From NCBI GenBank assembly GCA_022826665.1, contig JAJDUK010000001.1, positions 1-32,332 of the forward strand: a DNA stretch of 32,332 nt. Reading direction: 5' to 3'. Of the stretch, positions 6,571-15,254 are shown piece by piece. The stretch's first letter is position 1. Each line of letters starts with the position of its first letter. A program made the translations under genes and the position numbers. The stretch comes from Alphaproteobacteria bacterium (lineage in GTDB: Bacteria; Pseudomonadota; Alphaproteobacteria; UBA828). Below the pieces are notes generated by a model that saw nothing but the letters and a program-made list of their open reading frames with translations, searched no databases and was not told where the DNA came from.

Positions 6571-9294
6571 GTGCACCGTTACAGTCGCAGCGAGTCTGTT
6601 CCCTTCGATTCATTCGGCGCGGGCGAGGACGGTGCAGGGCACGACACGGCGGCCGCCGCGGCGGTAAACGGGCAGCCAGCGCCGGCGCCCCGCGGCGACC
6701 GGTATGGCGTACTGCGCCTCGCTGCCGCGTTGGTGCTCGCGTGCGTGGCGCTCCTGGCGATACCCATGGCGGCCCACAGCGGGCCCAACGACGCGACGCT
6801 GCATCATTTCGAGCTCAGGGATAGTTCCAACAAAGTTCTCCCGCCCGTCAGGCCGTTCGACCCGACCGTGGCCAGACACTATGTGTACTACACCACATTC
6901 GACAGCATCGTGAATCTGACAGCGCTCCCCACGAACGGCGACGCCACCATCAGGTTCACCAGGCGACCCATTGTTCTCCAGCCGGCACTGCAGGGGGTGA
7001 AGGGCACGTACTACGTGCCGTACGGCGAGAACCGCTGGACCGTGGTGGTGACGTCCGCGAACGGCCGGTCCACCCGGCAGTACTCGATGTATACTCGGCG
7101 ATTTGGGCCCGAACACGATCCATTCCGAACGGGCGACGCCCGTTCCCGGGACGCCTCTCTGGCATCGTTCACGGTCGGAAAACCTGGAGACCAAAGCAAG
7201 ACCCAGGCCGTACCCCTCAGAACGAACCTGTCCGTGGAGGACCTCCAGCCGGCGAGGAACCGCACCTACACCGTCACGGTGCCGCACGACCGGGAGACGG
7301 CGTGGGTGCGTGCGACGCCGACCGCCGACGATGCCACGGTGGCCTACAGGCGCGGCGGATCTCCGCTGGATAGAGAAAACTTCGATCTCGACTATGGAGA
7401 GAACCGTATTCGGATCACGGTGACGCCCGACAACCGGCGCTGGGCGCGCGTTCACCGCCTCAAGATCATCCGCGAGCACCCGCCCGAGTATTCGAATGCG
7501 CTGACCGCGACCCTCACCGACCTCGGGATCGAGACCGAAGCGCAACAGGGACTGCTCGCCCGCACCTTCGAGCTCGCACTGAGCGAGCCCGTCCGGATGC
7601 CGGTCTCGGAGCTGAAGAACCATGCGCTGAGCGTGAACGGCGGAACGTTGGGCAAGGTGACACGCGTCGGCGGCACGTCGCGGCTCGTCAACGGCAATTG
7701 GGTGGATTACACCGACCGCTGGCGGATCCGGATCGTTGTTAAGCAGGGTGGGACCCTGACCGTCGCTGGGAACCGGGCCTGCCAGCTCGACGGGGCGCTG
7801 TGCACCGACGACGGGCGGCAGCTTGAGGGCACGCTCTCGGAGACGTTCGCCGGGGCGGTCGTGCTCAAGGCGTCCATCGAGGGTCCGGCCGAGGGCGGCG
7901 ACGAGGACGACGGCAGGATCGACTTCGAAGTCTCGCTCTCGCGCGAGCCGCAGAAGCTGGTGCAGGTGCGGTTCCGGACCATCGACAGCGGCGCGAACGC
8001 CGGCACCGCCACCCCGAACGTGGACTATCTGCCGGCGGACTACACGCTGGAGTTCGGGCCCGGCGAGACCACCAAGACGGCCCCGGTCGCGCTCTACGAC
8101 GACACCATCGACGACACCGGCGAGACCGTGATGGTGGAGATCTCGGACGCCCGCATGATCCTCAACCGCAACGGGAGGAGCCGTGCGATCTCCATAGCGG
8201 CGCCGAGGCGGGTGAGCGGGACCATCTACAACTCTGATCCGATGCCGCAGGAATGGATCGCGCGGTTCGGGCGCACGGTGGCGGACCAGGTGATCGATGC
8301 GGTGGAGGGGCGGCTGCGCACGGCGCCCTCGGCCGGGGTGGAGATCGGCCTGGGCGGTCAACGCATAGGTGTTGCGTCGCCTGCGGCGGGATCGCGCTCC
8401 GGCGAGAATTCCTCTGGGGTTGAAAATCCCGGCTCCGGCGCGGCTTTGACTTCGCTGTCCGGCGGCGCGGCCGAGGCCGAAGAGGCGGCGCGGCTCGTGG
8501 CGATGGCGGAGTGGCTGAACGGGGAGACGCAGGAAGAGGACGCGTCGCACCCCGGGTCCTGGTCGATGACCCCGCGCGAGCTGTTGCTGGGCTCGTCCTT
8601 CTCGCTGGCGGCGGAGACGGACGGCGGCGGTTTTGCCGGGCTTTGGGGCCGGATGGCGCAGACGCGCTTCGCGGGCCGCGAGGGAACGCTCGGCCTGGAC
8701 GGCGACGTGACCACGGCGCTTCTCGGCGCGGACTACGCCTGGGACCGCTGGACGACGGGCCTGGTGCTCTCGCACAGCACCGGCGAGGGCGGCTACCGGG
8801 GCGGGAGTTCCGGCGAGATCGAGGCCGGTGTGACGGCGCTGACGCCCTGGGCGGGCTACGCGCTAACGGAGCATCTGTCGGTGTGGGGCGCGGCGGGCTA
8901 CGGCTCGGGCGAGCTGACGCTGACGCAGGCAGACGGGACGGCGCTGAAGACCGACCTCGGGATGACGCTGGCGGCGGCCGGCGCGCGCGGCACGCTGATC
9001 GGCGGCGGCGGTCCGCGGCTCGATGCGGTGGCGGATGGAGAGGTTGTCCATAATGACGATGTCACCTGGGCGCAGCTCGGGGACCAGCACCCTCTCGACA
9101 TAGGTTTCGAAGGCCAGGCGGTTGATCGGCCCGTCGAGCACGAAGGGCGCGATCATGCCTCTCAGCGTGAGCCCTGCGACGAAGGTCGAGGTCTTTCAGT
9201 GGCCGTGCGGCTGGCCCATGCGCAGGCGCTGCCCCTTGAGCGCGCGGCCCATGGGTACGGGCCATGTTGGTCGTGGCCCAGGTCTCGTCGATAA
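6571..9294 (+). CDS. Autotransporter 2: cadherin-like/Calx-beta protein with truncated barrel
   Basis: The open frame has 907 codons. A ~42-residue N-terminal extension (SVPFDSFGAGEDG) precedes the hydrophobic export signal LRLAAALVLACVALLAIPM. Two cadherin-like beta-sandwich repeats follow (roughly residues 65-305, each with FDP...Y.V and YGENR.TV motifs), then a lone Calx-beta domain (NAGTATPNVDYLPADY, DDTGETV) and the conserved linker with PQEWIARFGRTVADQ. Next comes the first half of an autotransporter barrel homologous to autotransporter 1 (GLWGRM...LGADYAWDRW). Homology to the paralogue ends near 9040. The last ~85 codons read antisense through an IS630-type remnant and are not barrel-like. 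About 260 C-terminal residues of barrel, including the terminal aromatic residue, are missing, so the product should not insert properly in the outer membrane. It is probably a pseudogene or a reservoir of passenger sequence. Confidence 0.75.
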   Translation: MHRYSRSESVPFDSFGAGEDGAGHDTAAAAAVNGQPAPAPRGDRYGVLRLAAALVLACVALLAIPMAAHSGPNDATLHHFELRDSSNKVLPPVRPFDPTVARHYVYYTTFDSIVNLTALPTNGDATIRFTRRPIVLQPALQGVKGTYYVPYGENRWTVVVTSANGRSTRQYSMYTRRFGPEHDPFRTGDARSRDASLASFTVGKPGDQSKTQAVPLRTNLSVEDLQPARNRTYTVTVPHDRETAWVRATPTADDATVAYRRGGSPLDRENFDLDYGENRIRITVTPDNRRWARVHRLKIIREHPPEYSNALTATLTDLGIETEAQQGLLARTFELALSEPVRMPVSELKNHALSVNGGTLGKVTRVGGTSRLVNGNWVDYTDRWRIRIVVKQGGTLTVAGNRACQLDGALCTDDGRQLEGTLSETFAGAVVLKASIEGPAEGGDEDDGRIDFEVSLSREPQKLVQVRFRTIDSGANAGTATPNVDYLPADYTLEFGPGETTKTAPVALYDDTIDDTGETVMVEISDARMILNRNGRSRAISIAAPRRVSGTIYNSDPMPQEWIARFGRTVADQVIDAVEGRLRTAPSAGVEIGLGGQRIGVASPAAGSRSGENSSGVENPGSGAALTSLSGGAAEAEEAARLVAMAEWLNGETQEEDASHPGSWSMTPRELLLGSSFSLAAETDGGGFAGLWGRMAQTRFAGREGTLGLDGDVTTALLGADYAWDRWTTGLVLSHSTGEGGYRGGSSGEIEAGVTALTPWAGYALTEHLSVWGAAGYGSGELTLTQADGTALKTDLGMTLAAAGARGTLIGGGGPRLDAVADGEVVHNDDVTWAQLGDQHPLDIGFEGQAVDRPVEHEGRDHASQREPCDEGRGLSVAVRLAHAQALPLERAAHGYGPCWSWPRSRR
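8221..8313 (+). repeat. Conserved linker-to-barrel segment, copy 2
   Basis: Partner of 4768-4860. There are five base differences in 93, and only one changes the protein (CTG Leu versus ATG Met). Confidence 0.75.
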
Positions 9295-9389
9295 AGACCA
9301 GGCGCGCCGGATCAAGCGCAGTGGCTTAAGCCCTCGGCCACCGCCGCCAGGACCCGAACCCGAGGATCAAGGGAAGGCGCTTTCGACAT
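9042..9389 (-). mobile_element. Decayed IS630-family transposase remnant
   Basis: Read on the minus strand, an ATG at 9389 opens with MSKAPSLDPRVRVLAAVAEG, the typical N-terminus of IS630-type transposases. After about 23 codons the sequence jumps to the DDE region (LDPARLVFIDETWATTNM), so roughly 110 residues including the helix-turn-helix are deleted. A frame change follows, and a TGA replaces the expected Trp codon in HGH-stop-KTSTF. The frame then continues with PFVLDGPINRLAFETYVE and DIVIMDNLS, which carries the second catalytic Asp. It ends near 9042 where autotransporter 2 homology begins, so the final catalytic Glu is absent. The element cannot encode active transposase. It explains how autotransporter 2 lost its barrel end. 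Confidence 0.8.
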
Positions 9390-9415
9390 GTCTGCCGGCC
9401 TCCCTCCCGGCAGAC
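9390..9415. other. 9-bp-stem hairpin beside the IS630 remnant
   Basis: GTCTGCCGG and CCGGCAGAC are perfectly complementary around an 8-nt loop, immediately upstream of the transposase start on its strand. It may be an IS-associated regulatory hairpin or a relic of the element's end. No T-run is present. Confidence 0.4.
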
Positions 9416-9439
9416 AGTGTGAAGCACAAACCAGACGTT

Positions 9440-9640
9440 TTGGAAATCCATTTCAATTCAGTTAGATAGGATTGCACTCTAGCGGAGCCATCCCGTACCG
9501 TGCGGAGGATTGCGCGAGATAACATGCCGCAAGGCTTCCCAAATCATAGCGAATATGAGTTAGCAGTATATCCATATAATATATGTTTATGCGGTATATT
9601 AATACAGTATTAGCTATACTAAAACATAATATTGAACACA
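9440..9640. promoter_or_regulatory. AT-rich island upstream of autotransporter 3, with nested dyad
   Basis: A sharp drop in GC compared with the flanks, densest from 9540 to 9640. It contains the 13-bp perfect inverted repeat TAATAC-A-GTATTA (9600-9612), framed by GTATA (9594-9598) and TATAC (9615-9619). The island probably contains the promoter of autotransporter 3 and a binding site for a regulator or a nucleoid protein. No gene is visible in 9416-9850 apart from a possible N-terminal extension of that gene. Confidence 0.45.
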
Positions 9641-9850
9641 TTGACTCGTCTCGGGCCGGTTCGGGAGACGGCGGCGAGGCGCAAATCGGGAAGAGCCCAT
9701 CGACAGGAACCCATGCGCCGGGGGCGTTCGGCGGGGAGTGGCTGGACGGTGGATGAGGCGGGCTCCATACTTTTCCGATGGTGGACTAATCCTGCGGGCT
9801 CCAACCACGCCGCCGGAACCGTCGCCAGGCGGTCGCAGGTAAGGCGAGAC

Positions 9851-12800
9851 GTGCCGCCTGGGTTCGCCCTTCGCGCGTTCGATACCTTCGGCACGGACCG
9901 GCCCGGAAAACGCAGGCGGGGTGGTCAGCGCCGGATTTGCCATGCCACCGCAGGCCTGCTGCCGGCCCTCGCCACACTCATTCTCGGCGCGGGAAACGCG
10001 GTGGCTCAGACCCCCGTGTGCAGCAATACTCCCGGCGCCGGCGAGAGAATCGAATGCACCGAGGACGCCAACTCCACCGACGACATCGATATTATTGTCG
10101 AAGGCGTCGACATCGATACCATGTTCGACGGGATGGGCTTCGATACCGAGGGACTCCACGGCATCCATGCCGAACATGCCGGAAACGGAAATATCGGCAT
10201 CATCGTCAGACACGAATTCGACGATCAGGACTTAACGCTCACTCTCAGCACCATCCACACGGATGGCCAGGAGGACCACGCCGTCTGGGGTCACCATACA
10301 GGCACCGGAGATATTAACATCGACAGTTACGGCACGGTGGGAACGGCGGGCCCGGCGACGTCGGGCACCGGATCTCATGGTCTCTACGCGCTCCATGAAG
10401 GCACCGGAGACACGGAGATCTTGTCTCGATCCTTTGAAATCGTCGTGACGGGCAATAGATCCATAGGCATCTACGCCCATCATCAAACAGGCTCCTCCGG
10501 TGACATCTATGTTTTCCACAAAGGAACGATCAAGTCGAAGGGTGAAAGAGGGGAGCACGGCATCCATGTATCTCATCGCGGCACGGGTCAGGCCGGGATC
10601 GATGTAGAAAGGTCCCGAATCGAGACGAACAGCACACGTGGCGCCCGCGGCGTCTATCTTTGGCATAGCGGCGCAGCCACTGGTGACAGCATCATCACGG
10701 CGTCAGACGGTACCAGGATCACCACGGAAGGCCGCAGTGCTCACGGCGTCTTCATCGACCACGGAGGCACCGATATAGACGGAGATTCAACCGATCTCGT
10801 TCTTGAGGTGTCTTCCGCCAACTCTTCCAACGTGATCCTCGTACCCACAGAAATTACTACTATGGGCGATAACGCCTACGGCGTCCGCGGCTACCGACGG
10901 AATGGCACGGGCGACGTCGAAATCGACGTCCTTGATACCGTCATCGAGACGAGCGGGAACACCGGCCGCGGGATCGACGCCTACCATACCGCCGACGGCA
11001 ACATCGAGGTCTACGTCGAAGACAGCAGCATCGAGACGGCGGGGTATCTGGCCGTTGGCATTCGTGCCCGGTTGCAGGATACCACTGCGGTGGGCGAGGG
11101 CTTCGATGGCATCGGCGACATCGAAGTCGATACCCGGAACCTCGACATCACGACGACAGGGACGGGCATCTATCGAGAAATCGGCACCCTGTCCCACGGC
11201 ATTGAATCCATCCATGAAGGCATCGGAGACAACAATGTCGATCTGACGGGCGGGTCCATTTCGACGGCGGGCTTATATTCCTACGGGATATATGGCGTTC
11301 ACCGCGGCGATGGCGACATCGCCATCACTACAGGGGGCGGGCACACCGTCACCACGACGGGCGACAATGCCCACGGCATCGTGGCCTATCATTACGGTGT
11401 CGCCGACGAGGATTACGCCGACACCTCCAACGTCATCGGCATCACCGTCGGCGGCAGCGTCGAGGCCACCGGGTCGGGTGCGCACGGCGTGTTGGTGGGC
11501 ACGGTCAATGCGGACGGAAATGCCGAGCGCGTCGCCGCCGTAGGTATGGACGGCTACCTTCTGCAGACCGTCACGGTGAACGACAGCGTGCGTGGCGGCT
11601 CCGGCGAGGGAGTGGGCATATTTCTCGCAGGCGGCGGCAAAATCTACATCGGGCCGCAGGGAACGGTGGGCGCCGATTCCGGCATCGCGATCCGCGCTTC
11701 AGGGGACACGCCGGCTGAAGATGAGGAAGACCCGTCCATCAAGCCCAGGCTCTACGTCGATATGAATCTCGACGGCCGCCGGGTAGCGGACGTCATTGGC
11801 GACGACTGGATCATCAACGACGGCGGCGAGACCACCATCGTCGTCAACGACGTGACGCTGCATGAAGGGGCCACGGGCGTTGTCCAGGACGGGAACGGCA
11901 ATCCAATCAAGGTTGCGAACGGTGCCTACGACATCGCGATAAGAAAAGACGGGCTTACCGTCGATACCGGCGCGGATCCGTGGACGTTTTCTCAAAGGTC
12001 CGAGAGCACCATCGCGGATCGGGACTTTTCCGCTGGTGATTTCATCGAGCCATCTCCTCCACCGCCACCGCCACCGCCTCCTCCCCCGCCTCCTCCTCCG
12101 CCACCACCACCGGAACCAGAGCCCGAGCCTGAGCCCGAGCCGGAACCAGAGCCTGAGCCCGAGCCGGAACCAGAGCCCGAGCCTGAGCCGGAACCAGAGC
12201 CCGAGCCGGAACCAGAGCCAGAGCCCGAGCCGGAACCAGAGCCAGAGCCAGAGCCCGAACCGGAGCCAGAGCCCGAGCCCGAACCGGAGCCAGAGCCCGA
12301 GCCCGAACCGGAGCCAGAGCCCGAGCCCGAACCGGAACCACAGCCCGAGCCCGAGCCAGAACTCGAGCCGGAGCCCGAGCCAGAACCCGAGCCTGAGCCT
12401 GAGCCCGAACCGGAACCCGAGCCTGAACCTGAGCCAGAGCCTGAACCGGAACCAGAGCCCGAACCGGAACCTGAGCCAGAGCCCGAGGAACCCATCTTCA
12501 TAGAGCAGTACGCCCCCCGGGCTGCGGTTTACGAGTCCCTGCCAGGTTTCTTGCTGCGTTTGAACGGCAGGGCCGATGTCGAAGGGGAGCGGGTGCGTTC
12601 TCCAGATTCGCCACTCTGGCTCCAGCTTAGAGACGGGACGGGTTCTTATGAGGTCGAGCGCTCCACCGTGGGTGCGGAATATGACTTTCGCCGCTTTGAG
12701 TTAGCGATCGGAATGGACTTCAAGCTGCATGAAGCCCTCACCGGCTCGATCGCGGTACGGCAGGTCTCGGGCTCGGCCGATGTATCCTCACCGGTCGGCG

Positions 12801-13408
12801 GTGGCACGATCGACGCCACGGGCAAAGGACTGTCGGCAGGTCTTTCCTGGGAGGGGCCAGACGGTCTCTACGGCAATGGCCGTCTCTCGGCGACCTGGTA
12901 TGACGTGGACGTCGCGTCCGACAGTCGCGGCAATCTCAAGGCGGGCATCGACGCTTCCATTCATACCCTCGATGTCGAGGCCGGCCGACGCTTCGCATTG
13001 AGCGAGAAGACGGGTCTGACGATCCGCACTTGGTTGCATCGCTCGGAGGCATCCGTAACTCGCTTCACGGACGTCCTGGGTTCCCGGGTCTCGGTAATCG
13101 ACGCGGAGCATCTGAAGGGTGCAATCGGCGGGATCGTCGAGACCGACCTGGCGTGGAGCCCCTTGGGAAAGGGCCTCTCGCTGCACGGCTTGCTGGATGT
13201 GGAGCAGACGCTTAGCGGCGGCGAGACGGCAGTCCTTGTGTCGGGAGAGGAGCTGAGATCGAAGTCTCCGGACACCAGGGCACTGCTAGGCGTGGGTGGA
13301 ACTTATCGTTGGGACCGCGCCACGCTGCAGGGCGGCCTCCAGATGCACGGTGTGGGTTCGGGGGATGTCGAGTATTCCGGTAGCCTCGTTCTCCGGATGG
13401 CGTTCTGA
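9851..13408 (+). CDS. Autotransporter 3 with His-rich repeated passenger and (Glu-Pro) linker
   Basis: 1185 residues from GTG 9851, which has AAGG 6 nt upstream. The frame stays open to a TTG at 9632 and an ATG at 9713, so the start is uncertain. The signal peptide is [20 protein letters not shown] with the hydrophobic core continuing to a cleavage site after AVA. The passenger, up to about nt 11,560, has around 14 beta-helix-like repeats of the form [H/Y]-G-[I/V]-x-[A/V]-x-H-x-G-x-G-D-[I/V], for example [15 protein letters not shown] and [15 protein letters not shown]. Next come 19 prolines, 62 Glu-Pro dipeptides (one Gln, one Leu variant), and a ~300-residue autotransporter barrel ending VLRMAF with the terminal Phe expected for BAM recognition. 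It is a surface protein, probably an adhesin. The barrel is unlike that of autotransporters 1 and 2, so it is a separate lineage. Confidence 0.85.
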   Translation: MPPGFALRAFDTFGTDRPGKRRRGGQRRICHATAGLLPALATLILGAGNAVAQTPVCSNTPGAGERIECTEDANSTDDIDIIVEGVDIDTMFDGMGFDTEGLHGIHAEHAGNGNIGIIVRHEFDDQDLTLTLSTIHTDGQEDHAVWGHHTGTGDINIDSYGTVGTAGPATSGTGSHGLYALHEGTGDTEILSRSFEIVVTGNRSIGIYAHHQTGSSGDIYVFHKGTIKSKGERGEHGIHVSHRGTGQAGIDVERSRIETNSTRGARGVYLWHSGAATGDSIITASDGTRITTEGRSAHGVFIDHGGTDIDGDSTDLVLEVSSANSSNVILVPTEITTMGDNAYGVRGYRRNGTGDVEIDVLDTVIETSGNTGRGIDAYHTADGNIEVYVEDSSIETAGYLAVGIRARLQDTTAVGEGFDGIGDIEVDTRNLDITTTGTGIYREIGTLSHGIESIHEGIGDNNVDLTGGSISTAGLYSYGIYGVHRGDGDIAITTGGGHTVTTTGDNAHGIVAYHYGVADEDYADTSNVIGITVGGSVEATGSGAHGVLVGTVNADGNAERVAAVGMDGYLLQTVTVNDSVRGGSGEGVGIFLAGGGKIYIGPQGTVGADSGIAIRASGDTPAEDEEDPSIKPRLYVDMNLDGRRVADVIGDDWIINDGGETTIVVNDVTLHEGATGVVQDGNGNPIKVANGAYDIAIRKDGLTVDTGADPWTFSQRSESTIADRDFSAGDFIEPSPPPPPPPPPPPPPPPPPPPEPEPEPEPEPEPEPEPEPEPEPEPEPEPEPEPEPEPEPEPEPEPEPEPEPEPEPEPEPEPEPEPEPEPEPEPEPEPQPEPEPELEPEPEPEPEPEPEPEPEPEPEPEPEPEPEPEPEPEPEPEPEEPIFIEQYAPRAAVYESLPGFLLRLNGRADVEGERVRSPDSPLWLQLRDGTGSYEVERSTVGAEYDFRRFELAIGMDFKLHEALTGSIAVRQVSGSADVSSPVGGGTIDATGKGLSAGLSWEGPDGLYGNGRLSATWYDVDVASDSRGNLKAGIDASIHTLDVEAGRRFALSEKTGLTIRTWLHRSEASVTRFTDVLGSRVSVIDAEHLKGAIGGIVETDLAWSPLGKGLSLHGLLDVEQTLSGGETAVLVSGEELRSKSPDTRALLGVGGTYRWDRATLQGGLQMHGVGSGDVEYSGSLVLRMAF
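12056..12484 (+). repeat. Poly-Pro (19) followed by (Glu-Pro)62 coding repeat
   Basis: Codons 12056-12112 encode 19 consecutive Pro; 12113-12484 encode 62 Glu-Pro dipeptides, with one Gln and one Leu replacing Glu. Synonymous codons alternate in blocks (GAGCCC, GAACCA, GAGCCG), typical of expansion by 6-bp multiples that keep the frame. The product is an extended, strongly acidic stalk between passenger and barrel. Confidence 0.9.
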
Positions 13409-13609
13409 TGGCTCTGTTGCGAGTATCGGCCGGCTTGGTGAACTAACCCGCGCGGCGTGGCTGCCAGCAAGTCTCGCCATGAAGCGGGCCGAAAGGAGCG
13501 CGCGGCGCGACGCCGGTTAAGGATTTGGTCCGCGGGAGCGTTGCATTCGAGATACGCCGCGAGCAGGAGGGCGGTACCGTCAGCCTGCAGCTCTTCGTCC
13601 GCGACGCGA

Positions 13610-13850
13610 CGCATCTTGCGGGCGGTCGCCTTCACCACGCTCGAGGTGCCCGGAAGGCCGCGGTTGAGCTCTTCGGCGAACTTGCCCGAGGTGCGGTCGT
13701 TGGCGCTCCACGACCGTCGGGTCGTGGACGCTGCGGTGCAGCATGGTCGCGACCGGAGCAAAGAAGGCGAAGGCCACGAAGGCCAGCAACGGCAGCACCA
13801 GCGCCAGCGCGACCAGGCGACGGCGGGCGCGAAGGCGGTTGGGGCTGGGG
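13610..13850 (-). pseudogene. Fragment of polyamine-type ABC transporter permease
   Basis: Read on the minus strand from about 13850, the sequence encodes a basic stretch and a transmembrane helix (RLRARRRLVALALVLPLLAF, then VAFAFFAPVATMLHRSVHDP). This is typical of the N-terminus of PotB/PotC-like permeases. After a frame change it continues with RTSGKFAEELNRGLPG and KATARKM, which resemble the region after the first helix. The middle is missing and the rest of the permease is absent, so it is a dead fragment. The fragment abuts an FG-GAP fragment at 13850. Downstream on the same strand a short open stretch (MRRVADEELQADGTALLL) is unrecognised. Confidence 0.55.
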
Positions 13851-14314
13851 AACCCGCCTCGCCGACTTCGACAACGACGGCCACCGGGATCTGTTCCTCA
13901 CCAACGGCTGGTTCGGCGCATACGTCGAGGACGCAGACGGCGAGGAGCGGGAGATCACCGCGTTCCACGAGGGCCCGTCGCGGCTCTTCGTGGCCAACGG
14001 CGACGGCATCTTCACTGAGCGCGGCGAGGCGCTGGGCATCCGCCATTCGGGCCAGGGACGCGGCGTCGTCTGCGCCGACTACGACGGCGACGGCCGGGTG
14101 GACATCCTCATCGCCAACCACAGCGCCGCACCCACGGTCTATCGCAACGTCTTCGAGAGACGCCACCACTGGCTTGCAATCGACCTCGCCGGCCGGCACG
14201 CCAACCCGAACGCCGTCGGCGCGGGTCACGGTGCGGACGGCCTCGGGCGACCAGGTGCAGGAGGTGCGGCTCGGGACCGCCTACCTCTCCCAGTCGCCGG
14301 CAGCGCTGCACTTC
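13851..14314 (+). pseudogene. FG-GAP/ASPIC (CRTAC1-like) protein fragment
   Basis: The plus strand encodes two FG-GAP/EF-hand-like motifs (ADFDNDGHRDLFLTNG and ADYDGDGRVDILIANH), separated by the spacing seen in CRTAC1/ASPIC-UnbV proteins. The linker YRNVFERRHHWLAIDL leads to the ASPIC domain. Near 14218-14226 the frame breaks: the ASPIC part (RVTVRTASGDQVQEVRLG, AYLSQSPAALHFG) lies in another frame, consistent with a 2-nt deletion. The domain is then cut after LHFG, exactly where the 47-bp repeat begins. The 5' side joins the permease fragment. These proteins are normally several hundred residues longer and secreted. Confidence 0.65.
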
Positions 14315-14361
14315 GGAACGGAACGAACGAGCCAGTTAATCCGGAACTTTCACTCATTCGG
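14315..14361. repeat. 47-bp direct repeat, copy 2
   Basis: Matches 1204-1250 at 44 of 47 positions in the same orientation. It truncates the ASPIC domain on one side and lies 17 nt beyond the RpiR stop codon on the other. Together the two copies bracket the autotransporter region. Confidence 0.7.
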
Positions 14362-14378
14362 ATTGCACAAGTTTCAGA

Positions 14379-15254
14379 TCATTCGCTCCAATATTCACCC
14401 ATGTTTCGGCGCGAACGCTCCGCATTTTCCACGTTCTCGGCGACCGAGCGTTCGTCGCGCGCCGCGATCATACCGACCAGCAGTTCCACGAGGGCAGTGG
14501 CGCCAACGTGAGACGGGAAAATGTTCGGGCTGTGGACCGAGATCAGCAGGATGTCATCCGCACTCGCGGCCAAGGGCGACGTGCGCCGGTCAGTGACGCC
14601 GATGACCCGAACACCCGCTTCCCGAGCGTGCCGGGCGACCTTGATGGATTCGGCCGCGCAAGGCTCGACGGCGATGCAGACGACGACATCGCCGGGCGCC
14701 AAGGCTCCCAACAGTTGAAAGTACTTGGCGCTCTTGGGCACCAGCAGGTGCCAGTTGTGAAACCCTGTGGCCGCCACATGGTGAAGGTAGTTGGCGGATG
14801 ACTCGGATGTGAGCATCCCGATCACGAGCACGCTGCGCGCGTCCGCCAACGCCTGCACCGCCCGCTCCAGGGCAGCGCGGTCGATGTGGTCGAACAAGGT
14901 ATGGATATTGGTCAGCGCGGCCTGTTGAAAGGCGTTGAGATCGTGGTCGAATTTGTCTTCGCGGGCGACCACATGTACTTGGCCACCCTGAAGGGAATAA
15001 CCCGTCGTCTGGTCGTTGATACTATCGCGGAAGAGTGCTCGAAACTCTTCGTAAGTGCGGAAGCCAAGCTCCTTGGCGAGCCGGTTCATGGTGCTTGGAG
15101 GCACCCCTGCCCTCGCCGCCAACCGGCGCATGGAGAACGTGGCAACCTCGCTCGGATGCTCCATGATATAGGCGGCAGACTTCTTGAGCTGACGACTGAG
15201 CCTGGGATAAGCCCGTGTCAGGATGTCGATTCCTTCGCCGAATTCCACGCGCAT
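14379..15254 (-). CDS. MurR/RpiR-family transcriptional regulator
   Basis: 291 residues. The N-terminal ~80 residues are an RpiR helix-turn-helix (YPRLSRQLKKSAAYIMEHPS, then FSMRRLAARAGVPPSTMNRL and AKELGFRTYEEFR). The C-terminal half is a SIS sugar-phosphate-binding domain (VLVIGMLTSESSANYL, PGDVVVCIAVEP, VRVIGVTDRRTSPLA). Such regulators control sugar or amino-sugar phosphate pathways in response to a phosphorylated ligand. ATG 15254 is chosen because GGAG lies 6 nt before it; a TTG at 15266 is less likely. It is divergent from sucCDAB-lpd across a 513-bp gap, so it could regulate itself or that operon. The real target is unknown. Confidence 0.88.
   Translation of the reverse strand: MRVEFGEGIDILTRAYPRLSRQLKKSAAYIMEHPSEVATFSMRRLAARAGVPPSTMNRLAKELGFRTYEEFRALFRDSINDQTTGYSLQGGQVHVVAREDKFDHDLNAFQQAALTNIHTLFDHIDRAALERAVQALADARSVLVIGMLTSESSANYLHHVAATGFHNWHLLVPKSAKYFQLLGALAPGDVVVCIAVEPCAAESIKVARHAREAGVRVIGVTDRRTSPLAASADDILLISVHSPNIFPSHVGATALVELLVGMIAARDERSVAENVENAERSRRNMGEYWSE

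Noticed and set aside
12056-12484. CRISPR-like appearance of the repeated tract
   Set aside because: Units are 6 bp without spacers and are in frame inside a coding gene.
11992-12501. Minus-strand frame made of Gly-Ser repeats opposite the Glu-Pro stalk
   Set aside because: It is just the reverse reading of the (Glu-Pro) and Pro codons; no start signal or other domain.
1204-14361. 47-bp repeats as phage or integrative-element attachment sites
   Set aside because: No integrase, tRNA gene or phage gene in the interval; mobile repeat or IS end is at least as likely.
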